Shown one piece after another: positions 7,812 to 13,883 of a stretch of DNA of 20,697 bases; position 1 is the stretch's first letter, and the number at the start of each line of letters is the position of its first letter. Made by a program: the position numbers and the translations under genes. The DNA is from Parietichytrium sp. I65-24A (lineage: Eukaryota; Sar; Bigyra; Thraustochytrida; Thraustochytriidae): assembly GCA_012862575.1 (NCBI GenBank), contig BLSF01000157.1, positions 1 through 20,697 of the forward strand, in the 5' to 3' direction. Below the pieces are notes generated by a model. The model saw only the letters and a program-made list of their open reading frames with translations. It was not told the origin of the DNA and searched no databases.

Positions 7812-8204
7812 ATGGCTGCAGTGACAAACAACAACAATCTTTTCATCTTTGCCCTGTGTGGGCGCGCTGGAAGTGGCAAGGATACCGCCGCTGATGTGAT
7901 TACGAAATTTATTGCTTCTTCTTCGTCTGCTTCTGCTTCTGCTTCTTCTTTCTTTGGCGGTAGTAGTGGTAGCGGTAGCAATATCAACAAACGTCGGATC
8001 TCCAAAATTCACCGACTCAGTTTTGCTGAATCCTTGAAACGCATTGTGACCGATTTGTTTCAATTGGAGGAAGATGCCTTTACGGATCGCAAGAAAAAGG
8101 AAACGCCCATCCCTCGATGCAAAAACATGTCTCCACGGCAATTGGCAGTATGGTTTGGTACACAGGTCATGCGCAACCAATTTCACCAACAGTTTTGGGT
8201 CGAN
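7812..8204 (+). CDS. deoxynucleoside monophosphate kinase, N-terminal part
   Basis: Residues 1-131 of a P-loop kinase. GRAGSGKD (17-24) is the Walker A motif. It is followed by LSFAESLKRIVTDLF (69-83), an acidic-basic KKKETPIPR region and MSPRQLAVWFGTQVMRNQF..FWV (106-130). This order matches the dNMP kinase family of phages and phycodnaviruses, which phosphorylates dNMPs to supply dNTP synthesis. A Ser/Ala/Gly-rich insertion (36-57) from TCT/GCT triplets is an addition to the fold. The frame breaks at an N (8204) just where Asp or Glu of the FWVD motif is expected. The second half with the expected DVRFxNE motif is not seen after the break, so sequence may be missing. It is divergent from the CCCH-like gene. 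Confidence 0.8.
8204..8204. other. ambiguous base, probable contig join
   Basis: A single N interrupts the kinase gene, and the reading frame changes across it. The left side ends GTCGA, as does the left side of the only other N (18054). No long duplicated overlap is visible here. Only a two-base GA match at 8202-8203 and 8207-8208 would, if collapsed, keep the frame open. Confidence 0.7.
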
Positions 8205-8206
8205 CA

Positions 8207-8518
8207 GATCAGCGGCAATTTGGTGGGATGCCAGGCAAAAAGGAACGAGCCGTGCTACCTCCCTCGGAAGCCAGTGTGTACAAGGTGCGTGAAAAGATGT
8301 ACGAACATCTATGCATCATTGAGAACAACAAGAGTGAGGAAGAGTACCATGCGGAACTGGAGAAATTGTTGATCGACTTGGCGGTGACGACGATTCGTCA
8401 GCCTGCTGATGCTACTGCTGATGCTACTGCTATTGCGTCATCAGGAGGGCCGGAAAAGGAAGGAGGAGCGGGAGAAGAAGAAGAAGAAGGAGTGCGTGTC
8501 AACTGTGTCCTATCCTAA
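8207..8518 (+). CDS. C-terminal ORF fragment after the N
   Basis: An open frame of about 103 residues runs from the N to a TAA at 8516-8518. Its first part is mixed charge with a likely helix (SVYKVREKMYEHLCIIENN and EEYHAELEKLLIDLAVTTI). It then becomes low complexity (repeated ADATA, then GGAGEEEEEG). It is in a different frame from the kinase part. It could be the end of the same gene, if a few bases are wrong, or of another gene brought next to it by a join. I see no kinase lid or DVRF motif in it, which favours missing sequence or a chimeric join. The fragment itself reads as coding. Confidence 0.55.
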   Translation, partial: DQRQFGGMPGKKERAVLPPSEASVYKVREKMYEHLCIIENNKSEEEYHAELEKLLIDLAVTTIRQPADATADATAIASSGGPEKEGGAGEEEEEGVRVNCVLS

Positions 8519-8580
8519 TTTACTACGAAAAAATTAATAATACATTCTATCCATTCATTCATTTGTTGCTCATAGGATGA

Positions 8581-8647
8581 TGAAACCACCCTTGGAATCA
8601 CTGCTTCTGTGTTGCAAACAAAACTGGTGATTCAAACGGTGGTTTCA
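8581..8647. repeat. inverted repeat copy 1
   Basis: The left arm at 8581-8600 and the right arm at 8628-8647 are reverse complements with two mismatches out of 20, separated by 27 bases. The consensus arm is TGAAACCACCGTTGGAATCA. Two more copies lie at 11727-11795 and 12945-13008. The loops are not similar. It starts 62 bases after the stop at 8518 and could form a stem-loop in RNA or DNA. Confidence 0.85.
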
Positions 8648-8685
8648 ACCTGGGCTCACTCATCATCCCTTACTACTCCTTACTT

Positions 8686-8811
8686 GTTCATGAACCGACC
8701 GTTTGTTCTTCCGTTATTCTGCGATGTACAGCCTGGAACATTCCGCGGCATTATGTCCGTTAATGTTCATGAACGCGCCGTTTGTTCTTCCACCATTCTG
8801 CGATGTACAGC
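8686..8811 (+). repeat. 47-bp direct repeat, period 79
   Basis: Two 47-base units (8686-8732 and 8765-8811) share 41 bases. Each begins with the palindrome GTTCATGAAC and ends TTCTGCGATGTACAGC. A fragment, GTTCATGAA, recurs near 8966, close to the following gene. Confidence 0.75.
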
Positions 8812-9016
8812 AACTCCAATGGATTGAGGCAGGCCAAGTTGGTGCGGTGTGCTGGGCGGTGCGAGGCAGACAGAACCTAACCAAGGGACAAGGCTCGTGC
8901 GGCGGAGTGGGGCAGACAGGGGGAGGTGATGACAACGACGGCGAGTGCGGATCAAGAAGACGGACGTTCATGAATGAAAACCCATAACAAAAATTGGATG
9001 CGAAAAGGAAAAAACC

Positions 9017-10945
9017 ATGACGAGCAAGGTTACTCCGGCGGATATAAGTCGTAGTGGCGACAGCAGCAGCAGGAGGAGGAATGACAGTGGCGACGAGGTT
9101 CAGGAAAACAATCGCAGCACGGAGATTCGACAGCAGCAAGAGCAAGGCGAAGATGAGCAAACAATCATCTCTCCCACGGATTATTATTTGATCCAATTGC
9201 TCGCATTCCTGTGCTTTGCTTCTGCTGCATACCTCTATGTTTACTTGCAGGACATTGCCGGGTCATGGATCATCACGATTCTAGGCAGCATGGTCGGGAG
9301 GATGTGCAAGCGCCAGCCGAAAGATGATGGTGTTCGTAAACGGAGTCGAATTTACTGCGTGATCACCTACCCAAAAGGCCGACCAAACTTCTGTTTCCTG
9401 ATTATGATCGTGCTGTTGTGGGTGTATTTTGATCTTCGATTCGTTTCGATGCTGTCCATTCCAACCCGAATTGGAGGGTACACGTGCATGACGTATTTTT
9501 ATACGCTCATTGCAACATCAAGTCGCTCTGATTTTTGTATGAAAGATCAGGTGAAATCGTCTGAATGGGATGTCAACATGTTACTTGTCTGCATCGCAAA
9601 CGTTGGGATCATGTTGCTTGTATTCTACACAGGTCAGATCAACTTTATAATTATGATTACAAGCAACTATGCATTGTATTCGGCGTTGGACACGATACCA
9701 TGGATGTCAAGACTTGATGATACACGGAAAGACGCCAAGATGTTGACTTGGTTCATAAACATCAAACCAGGAGGAGAATACTTTGGCGTCAAATGTCTGG
9801 TGATGGAAGTGATCGAATGGACGACACAGTACATGGCATTGAGATCTGGAGGCATACTTGAACGTGTCAGGCATGAGTACATTTTTTGTTTCATCGCTCA
9901 TTTACTATTTCAGAGCATCGCGATTCCATACATGCTCACAAAGGGGCGTGCGACCAACATGCTGTTTCATGAAACATTAACGGATATGTGTTATCTCGGA
10001 CTCTCTGCTATATCATACGGTGATCGTGTTGTATTCGAGTATGAATATTTGAACATTGCGTCGTTCATCTCGACTTGTTCATTGATCTTTATTTGCAATG
10101 ACTATGTCTACTATCGACGATCCAAACGTGCGCGAGCGAAGACGCGTAAAGAAAGCCGCCGAATCTCGTATATTAACCCTTGGACAAGGCAGGGTTCGAA
10201 CGAAGGGATAAATACTAGGTATCATCAGATGGCTTCCAAATGCATTGGATGCATCTTTGGGGCCGTGATTCTGGGTTCATCAATCCACTTGGCGTATCAT
10301 ATTACACGGAACTTGTTACCTGTCATTCCCAAATGTGCTGGAATACTTGATCATTTAAATTGTACATTGCGATACAAACCGAGTGCATACCTGCCGAACG
10401 GAATGTACGAACAGGGAGAATGTGTGGCATTCAAACCCATCTGGATGAATGTGACTTGTGAAGAAGATGATGCTCAAAGTTTACTTCAGATTGTGGACAA
10501 TAATTCACCCCCTTTGACTGTATATGTGAGATATTTAATGGACGATGCGACTTTGACACCGGAATTAGGATTATTCAAGTCAATGGTCGTTCTCAAAATC
10601 GATTGGTTATTATTACCGGCGGAAACTCTTGTTGAATTAAAAGGTTACACAGATGTCAACACTCGGAGATTCACCGGATTGATTCCAGACGAGATTGGAC
10701 TTTTGGAAAATCTAACATTTCTCCAATTGTGTTACCAGTCATTTGAAGGCAATTTACCGGCAATCATTAGTCAACTCACAAACTTGCAACACATTGATGT
10801 GTCGTATAACTATTTCGAAGGCATCGTACCAAAGGAACTCGCCAATCTGAAGCAATTGGTGTATTTGGATGTGAGAGGCAACAATAACTTGACCGTCCCT
10901 GATGAAATTTTGAACCTACCAAATTTGACTGAACTTTTATATTAA
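9017..10945 (+). CDS. multi-pass membrane protein with C-terminal leucine-rich repeats
   Basis: 642 residues. The hydrophilic N-terminus (1-50) is rich in Ser, Gln and Glu. Hydrophobic segments follow at about 56-79, 84-94, 125-146, 187-215, 286-306, 346-366 and 408-430. After the last one comes a Cys-containing region with N-glycosylation sequons (NCT at 448, NVT at 478). About four plant-type leucine-rich repeats (551-640) follow, with the pattern LENLTFLQL..QSFEGNLP and LTNLQHIDVSYNYFEGIVP. LRRs bind proteins or glycans, so this could be a surface receptor or decoy. A host origin by gene capture is plausible, since such LRRs are typical of eukaryotes. The protein ends abruptly after the last repeat, without a capping domain or kinase. 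No TATA box is seen upstream. Confidence 0.85.
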   Translation: MTSKVTPADISRSGDSSSRRRNDSGDEVQENNRSTEIRQQQEQGEDEQTIISPTDYYLIQLLAFLCFASAAYLYVYLQDIAGSWIITILGSMVGRMCKRQPKDDGVRKRSRIYCVITYPKGRPNFCFLIMIVLLWVYFDLRFVSMLSIPTRIGGYTCMTYFYTLIATSSRSDFCMKDQVKSSEWDVNMLLVCIANVGIMLLVFYTGQINFIIMITSNYALYSALDTIPWMSRLDDTRKDAKMLTWFINIKPGGEYFGVKCLVMEVIEWTTQYMALRSGGILERVRHEYIFCFIAHLLFQSIAIPYMLTKGRATNMLFHETLTDMCYLGLSAISYGDRVVFEYEYLNIASFISTCSLIFICNDYVYYRRSKRARAKTRKESRRISYINPWTRQGSNEGINTRYHQMASKCIGCIFGAVILGSSIHLAYHITRNLLPVIPKCAGILDHLNCTLRYKPSAYLPNGMYEQGECVAFKPIWMNVTCEEDDAQSLLQIVDNNSPPLTVYVRYLMDDATLTPELGLFKSMVVLKIDWLLLPAETLVELKGYTDVNTRRFTGLIPDEIGLLENLTFLQLCYQSFEGNLPAIISQLTNLQHIDVSYNYFEGIVPKELANLKQLVYLDVRGNNNLTVPDEILNLPNLTELLY

Positions 10946-10953
10946 CACAAAAA

Positions 10954-10962
10954 CATATATAC
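10954..10962 (+). promoter_or_regulatory. TATA-type promoter box
   Basis: CATATATAC begins 9 bases after the stop of the LRR gene. It is 16 bases before an ATG at 10978 and 46 bases before one at 11008. The spacing elsewhere in the window favours 11008 as the start. Confidence 0.45.
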
Positions 10963-11007
10963 GTGTCAAACTCTAAAATGATAACATCACACCAAAAACC
11001 AAAGAAG

Positions 11008-11619
11008 ATGGGCGGAACAACAAGCTGCAATAGAGGTGAAGTCTGTGACCGCCGCCTCCTCTCCACCACCACCACCTCCACCACTTGCGCGTCCGAGGTG
11101 CTTGGGCATTGTTTCTCGACGAATTCTTCTCCTTCTCATTCTTCTTTCAACAGTGACTACTGTGATGGACTCTCCGCTTACCACAATGCAATCACTGATT
11201 GTCTCACCAGTACCAGCGGGCAATGCAATAATGATGGTCTGATGACGAATTCGATGCATCTAGTTGCTTGCGCGGAATTGGCCGCACAGACCAATCGACG
11301 TTGTAATAGTAAAGAGACCGCATCGTCAAATACCTGCAATGGCTTGCCATTGTCCGTGTACAGCGATCTTTTGTATCGATCATGCGAACCATGTCAATTT
11401 GCATTCAACCACCTTGTGCGCACGTTTATTGAATCTGATTCTGAATCTTGCGACGACAAGGTGAATGAGGCCTATGTACCGTATCAGGAATGTCTCGCAA
11501 AGCATGCCTCGAAATGTTCTTCTGGTAATGACGATGATGATGGTCTTCAGATGAAGGAGTTGTTTCAATCCTACGTGGACGTGTACGACAAGTGCCATGA
11601 TGTTGATGCACTTGAATAA
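11008..11619 (+). CDS. Cys-rich protein, paralogue of the 4266-4985 protein
   Basis: 203 residues from the ATG at 11008 (218 if an upstream GTG were used, 213 from ATG 10978). After a Thr/Ser-rich leader (STTTTSTT) the Cys domain begins TCASEVLGHCFSTN, matching TCTVDTVSECFATS at the start of the 4266-4985 protein. Both share C-x-G-x-PLSxY, SCEPC and a late C...Y..(F/Q)xxC region, so this is a two-member family. It lacks the Ser/Thr/Pro stalk and hydrophobic tail of its paralogue. It has no evident signal peptide either, despite at least 14 Cys. It ends in an acidic Asp-rich loop and a short helix. A role outside the cell or in the secretory lumen is likely from the Cys content. The specific function is unknown. 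Confidence 0.75.
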   Translation: MGGTTSCNRGEVCDRRLLSTTTTSTTCASEVLGHCFSTNSSPSHSSFNSDYCDGLSAYHNAITDCLTSTSGQCNNDGLMTNSMHLVACAELAAQTNRRCNSKETASSNTCNGLPLSVYSDLLYRSCEPCQFAFNHLVRTFIESDSESCDDKVNEAYVPYQECLAKHASKCSSGNDDDDGLQMKELFQSYVDVYDKCHDVDALE

Positions 11620-11690
11620 TAAATCTCAATAGAAATATAGTTTTAAGAAACGGAACAAAAATTTGGTATGAAAATCCTTCAAGTTATTTG

Positions 11691-11705
11691 GTAGGGTTAG
11701 GGTTT
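11691..11705 (+). repeat. telomere-like motif copy 1
   Basis: GTAGGGTTAGGGTTT, two TTAGGG-type units, lies 21 bases before inverted repeat copy 2. The identical 15-mer occurs at 12893-12907, 37 bases before copy 3. Confidence 0.7.
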
Positions 11706-11726
11706 CTTTTTTCTTTTCACAATGGA

Positions 11727-11795
11727 TGAAACCACCATTGGAATCAAGGCTTTGGCGGGGGGTTTAAAAACGGAGTGATTCCAACGGTGGTTTCA
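11727..11795. repeat. inverted repeat copy 2
   Basis: Arms at 11727-11746 and 11776-11795, one mismatch out of 20, with a 29-base spacer. Same arm consensus as the copies at 8581 and 12945. It lies about 110 bases after the stop at 11619. Confidence 0.88.
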
Positions 11796-11798
11796 AAA

Positions 11799-11822
11799 AT
11801 CTATCTATCTATCTATTTATCT
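11799..11822 (+). repeat. TCTA microsatellite
   Basis: About five TCTA-type tetranucleotide units, the last imperfect, directly after the right arm of inverted repeat copy 2. Confidence 0.6.
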
Positions 11823-11912
11823 CATATCATTCTTCTATCACGATCAAAACACGCTCATGAAATACACGCGTGTAGACATGACGAGAAATATGATCCATGC
11901 CAGTACTGCGAG

Positions 11913-12077
11913 ATGTACGAGCACGTAAATTGGGAGTTGATGATAATCAACTTCTTCATGTTCTACTACATCATCTGTCATTTTATGGATAGAGTTTCCT
12001 CCGTTTGTCATTCGGGGTCTGGTTGCCGACAGCAGTCCTTTAGCTTAGAAACCGCCCATAACGAACAAATTCGATGA
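11913..12077 (+). CDS. possible 54-residue membrane protein
   Basis: The ATG at 11913 opens a frame with an acidic start (MYEHVNWE), a hydrophobic aromatic segment (LMIINFFMFYYIICHF) and a Ser/Cys-rich tail. The plan resembles the small membrane proteins coded on the other strand just downstream, which is the only reason to list it. The stretch 11620-12103 otherwise holds repeats and no convincing gene. Confidence 0.3.
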   Translation: MYEHVNWELMIINFFMFYYIICHFMDRVSSVCHSGSGCRQQSFSLETAHNEQIR

Positions 12078-12103
12078 CGCTGATGTCCGGTAAGCGTTGA
12101 CTT

Positions 12104-12274
12104 TCAATCGTCATGCTGAGCGAGAACAAGAATGACAGCAAATACAAAACCAGCGAAAAGTGCCAATATGGACGCAACTTGGATGAACCAAAACTCGCTT
12201 AAAATCGTGATGTATATCTCTTCTTCTTCTTCTTTTTCGAAAAGTAGTTGTTCTTCAAGTGTATTCACCGGCAT
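12104..12274 (-). CDS. acidic single-TM miniprotein A, 56 aa
   Basis: 56 residues from the ATG at 12274: an acidic N-terminal half (FEKEEEEEIYITI) followed by one membrane segment, FIQVASILALFAGFVFAVIL, and a short HDD end. It is clearly related to the neighbour at 12313-12486, sharing FIQ-x3-ILALF-x-G. There is no signal peptide. The layout predicts a tail-anchored or type II/III protein. Such tiny membrane proteins are common in the inner membranes of large DNA viruses, though that role is inferred. It is the last of a same-strand cluster and has no TATA box of its own. Confidence 0.65.
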   Translation of the reverse strand: MPVNTLEEQLLFEKEEEEEIYITILSEFWFIQVASILALFAGFVFAVILVLAQHDD

Positions 12275-12312
12275 CTTTCTAGTTGAGGGTCTGCTGCTGC
12301 TGTTGTTGCAAT

Positions 12313-12486
12313 TCAATGCCTTTCCATTTTCAGACGGGCGAATAGAAACGGTACAATGGCACAACCCGAGAAAAGCGCCAGAATCGCCATGGCTTGGATG
12401 AATGGATGTTCCTTGAAGATGGTATAGTGTTCTTCTTCAACGAGTGGACCAATAGGTCTTGCGGCTGCTTTTTCTTTCGTCGACAT
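12313..12486 (-). CDS. acidic single-TM miniprotein B, 57 aa
   Basis: 57 residues from the ATG at 12486: a Lys/Ala-rich start, then LVEEEHYTIFKEHP, then the membrane segment FIQAMAILALFSGCAIVPFLF and a basic end (ARLKMERH). It is a paralogue of miniprotein A over about 35 residues, including the acidic lead-in and FIQ..ILALF core. The gap to gene A is 38 bases. No promoter is visible, so joint transcription with its upstream neighbours is possible. Two related frames side by side on one strand make chance unlikely. Confidence 0.65.
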   Translation of the reverse strand: MSTKEKAAARPIGPLVEEEHYTIFKEHPFIQAMAILALFSGCAIVPFLFARLKMERH

Positions 12487-12541
12487 CTGTCTAGTTTGGG
12501 AACTGCTGTTGCGGCTCGATTGCAATGTGACGGTTGAATCT

Positions 12542-12700
12542 TTATTCAAAGAAGAAAGAAATTATAAAACCTACAAATAACGCTCCACCGAACAGTAAAA
12601 CGCAAAATAAAATCAGATTGCCGTTGCCGTTGTCTTTCTCAGCAAGTTCTTCATCGCTACTACTGTCATCTTCAACAGCAATTACTTCTTCTTTCTCATC
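12542..12700 (-). CDS. acidic single-TM frame C without ATG
   Basis: A 52-codon open stretch beginning DEKEEVIAVEDDSSSDEEL and ending in a membrane segment, NLILFCVLLFGGALFVGF, followed by IISFFFE and TAA. The plan matches its neighbours (acidic N-half, C-terminal TM). It has no ATG: the nearest, two adjacent ATGs at 12702-12697, are in another frame and meet a stop after four more codons. The upstream TGA overlaps the end of gene D. A frameshift, a one-base sequence error, or translational coupling with frame slippage would each explain it. Confidence 0.4.
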   Translation of the reverse strand, partial: DEKEEVIAVEDDSSSDEELAEKDNGNGNLILFCVLLFGGALFVGFIISFFFE

Positions 12701-12830
12701 ATGGAATCAACAAGACAATCACAACGGACGCACTCAATGAAACCAACGTCAGACAAGCAAAAAGATGAAGCACGAGATTGTCGTTGAGAAGATGTTCGTC
12801 GTCGTCGTGATGGTCAGCGGGTGGACGCAT
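12699..12830 (-). CDS. acidic single-TM miniprotein D, 43 aa
   Basis: 43 residues from the ATG at 12830: MRPPADHHDDDEHLLNDN, then a membrane segment (LVLHLFACLTLVSLSASVVIVLLI) running to the C-terminus. The same frame is open further, to an ATG at 12965. That would add 45 residues encoded by the telomere-like motif and an arm of inverted repeat copy 3, so the shorter form is preferred. It has the same layout as A, B and C, with weaker sequence similarity. It is the first gene of the cluster in the direction of transcription. Confidence 0.5.
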   Translation of the reverse strand: MRPPADHHDDDEHLLNDNLVLHLFACLTLVSLSASVVIVLLIP

Positions 12831-12892
12831 TTCCGGGTCTGGTGTCGGTCTCGGATGGGGTGGGGGAGCAACAGATGAAAAAAGCCGTTGGA

Positions 12893-12907
12893 GTAGGGTT
12901 AGGGTTT
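12893..12907 (+). repeat. telomere-like motif copy 2
   Basis: An exact copy of the 15-mer at 11691-11705, again shortly before an inverted repeat. Confidence 0.7.
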
Positions 12908-12944
12908 TGGAGAGAGAGAAACGGACAGGTGTCGTTGATGGTGA

Positions 12945-13008
12945 TGAAACCACCGATGGAATCATCGGTTTCTATTTTGAGATATGGGTGATTCCAACGG
13001 TGGTTTCA
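12945..13008. repeat. inverted repeat copy 3
   Basis: Arms at 12945-12964 and 12989-13008, one mismatch out of 20, with a 24-base spacer. The right arm is identical to that of copy 2. It ends about 70 bases before the ATG at 13079. Together with copy 2 it brackets the miniprotein cluster. Confidence 0.88.
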
Positions 13009-13027
13009 TTCATTCGCTCAGGCGGCT

Positions 13028-13036
13028 GATATATGC
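13028..13036 (+). promoter_or_regulatory. TATA-type promoter box
   Basis: GATATATGC lies about 45 bases before the ATG at 13079, the usual spacing in this window. Confidence 0.45.
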
Positions 13037-13078
13037 TACTGAAAGAATTTGTTTCTAGAAGAAAAAAAAGAATCTACG

Positions 13079-13873
13079 ATGACACCACTTATCGAACTTA
13101 AACCTGTCACGGTCAAGTTCCTGAAGCGCTTTGTTTATCGTGAAGAATTCCAAATACTGTTGAAAAAAGTCCTTGACGCAGAATATGAAAGATATAGAGG
13201 CGAAGAAGCATTTTGGAAGGAAAACCAGGACGAGTACGAAGAAGAAACTTTATTGTCATCTGTCAAAATGTTGATCAAGAAAATTGTCAGGCTGAAGATG
13301 ACGGAACTATATAAGACAGAAATCATCCCAGAAACGTATTATATCAGTAATAAAGATGCTAAACGCTATCGCGAATGGATTGATAATGAATCACACCGTA
13401 CTACGAGAATATATAACCTTCCTCCTTTTGAATTCGAAGAGGGAACAAAGACTGGAATAAAGCCATTCGATTACTCTGATGAAATTGGCAAATTATTTGA
13501 TGCAGAAGTAAACTCCCTTTTTTCCATCGTAGAAGAAAAAGATTTTTTGTCGAAGGACGAAGTCCTGGCACCACTTTTCATGAAACAGATCATTCGTCGT
13601 ATTGTCAGCAGAGCTGGAATCGACGAATCTTATATCATCACCAATGCCGACGTAACGAGATACCGAGAGATGATGACATATCATTTCCTAAAGAAAGCTA
13701 AAAATAATGCTGATTTTGAGTTTGATGACTACTACGAAGTATACCTGGCCTTTCTGGAAGATCAATTTGGTGGTGAGAAGAACGAACAATCCGGACGAGA
13801 ATCAAAAAGATTGAGAACCGGCGGTAGTCGTCAACAACGCTGCGAGATGTGCGGCAAACTTCGTATTCGCTAA
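13079..13873 (+). CDS. internally duplicated hypothetical protein, 264 aa
   Basis: The start is the ATG at 13079, 45 bases after a TATA box. The protein is charged and helical and contains two related units of about 65-75 residues (about 28-100 and 137-198). Both contain DAE near the start, an acidic middle, then VKMLIKKIVR or FMKQIIRRIV, and end ETYYISNKDAKRYREW or ESYIITNADVTRYREM. The tail is basic (SGRESKRLRTGGSRQQR) and ends with a single CEMC pair. Without a partner pair this is half a zinc site, possibly completed by dimerisation. I recognise no family. The next gene follows after only 10 bases. Confidence 0.8.
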   Translation: MTPLIELKPVTVKFLKRFVYREEFQILLKKVLDAEYERYRGEEAFWKENQDEYEEETLLSSVKMLIKKIVRLKMTELYKTEIIPETYYISNKDAKRYREWIDNESHRTTRIYNLPPFEFEEGTKTGIKPFDYSDEIGKLFDAEVNSLFSIVEEKDFLSKDEVLAPLFMKQIIRRIVSRAGIDESYIITNADVTRYREMMTYHFLKKAKNNADFEFDDYYEVYLAFLEDQFGGEKNEQSGRESKRLRTGGSRQQRCEMCGKLRIR

Positions 13874-13883
13874 AACCATATAC

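Larger units (their letters stand above)
8519..9016. other. intergenic accessory stretch with repeats
   Basis: About 500 bases with no gene that I can support. It holds the first copy of the 20-bp inverted repeat and a 79-bp-period repeat, then a G-rich stretch (8820-8950). Frames on both strands exist but have poor composition and overlap the repeats. No TATA box is seen before the ATG at 9017. Confidence 0.6.

Noticed and set aside
8714-9196. A reverse-strand frame with a hydrophobic N-terminal part
   Set aside because: It runs through the direct repeats and the N-terminus of the LRR membrane protein, and its composition is low-complexity. No promoter or homologous neighbour supports it.
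11036-11242. A forward frame with a hydrophobic run (RRILLLLILLS) that could be the missing signal anchor of the Cys-rich protein
   Set aside because: It is in another frame from the Cys domain. The paralogue at 4266-4985 aligns with the Cys frame from TC-x6-CF onward, so the hydrophobic run comes from CTT/CTC-rich DNA read out of frame.
12831-12965. A 45-residue N-terminal extension of miniprotein D
   Set aside because: It would be encoded by an inverted-repeat arm and the telomere-like motif, and the shorter form matches the size of its neighbours.
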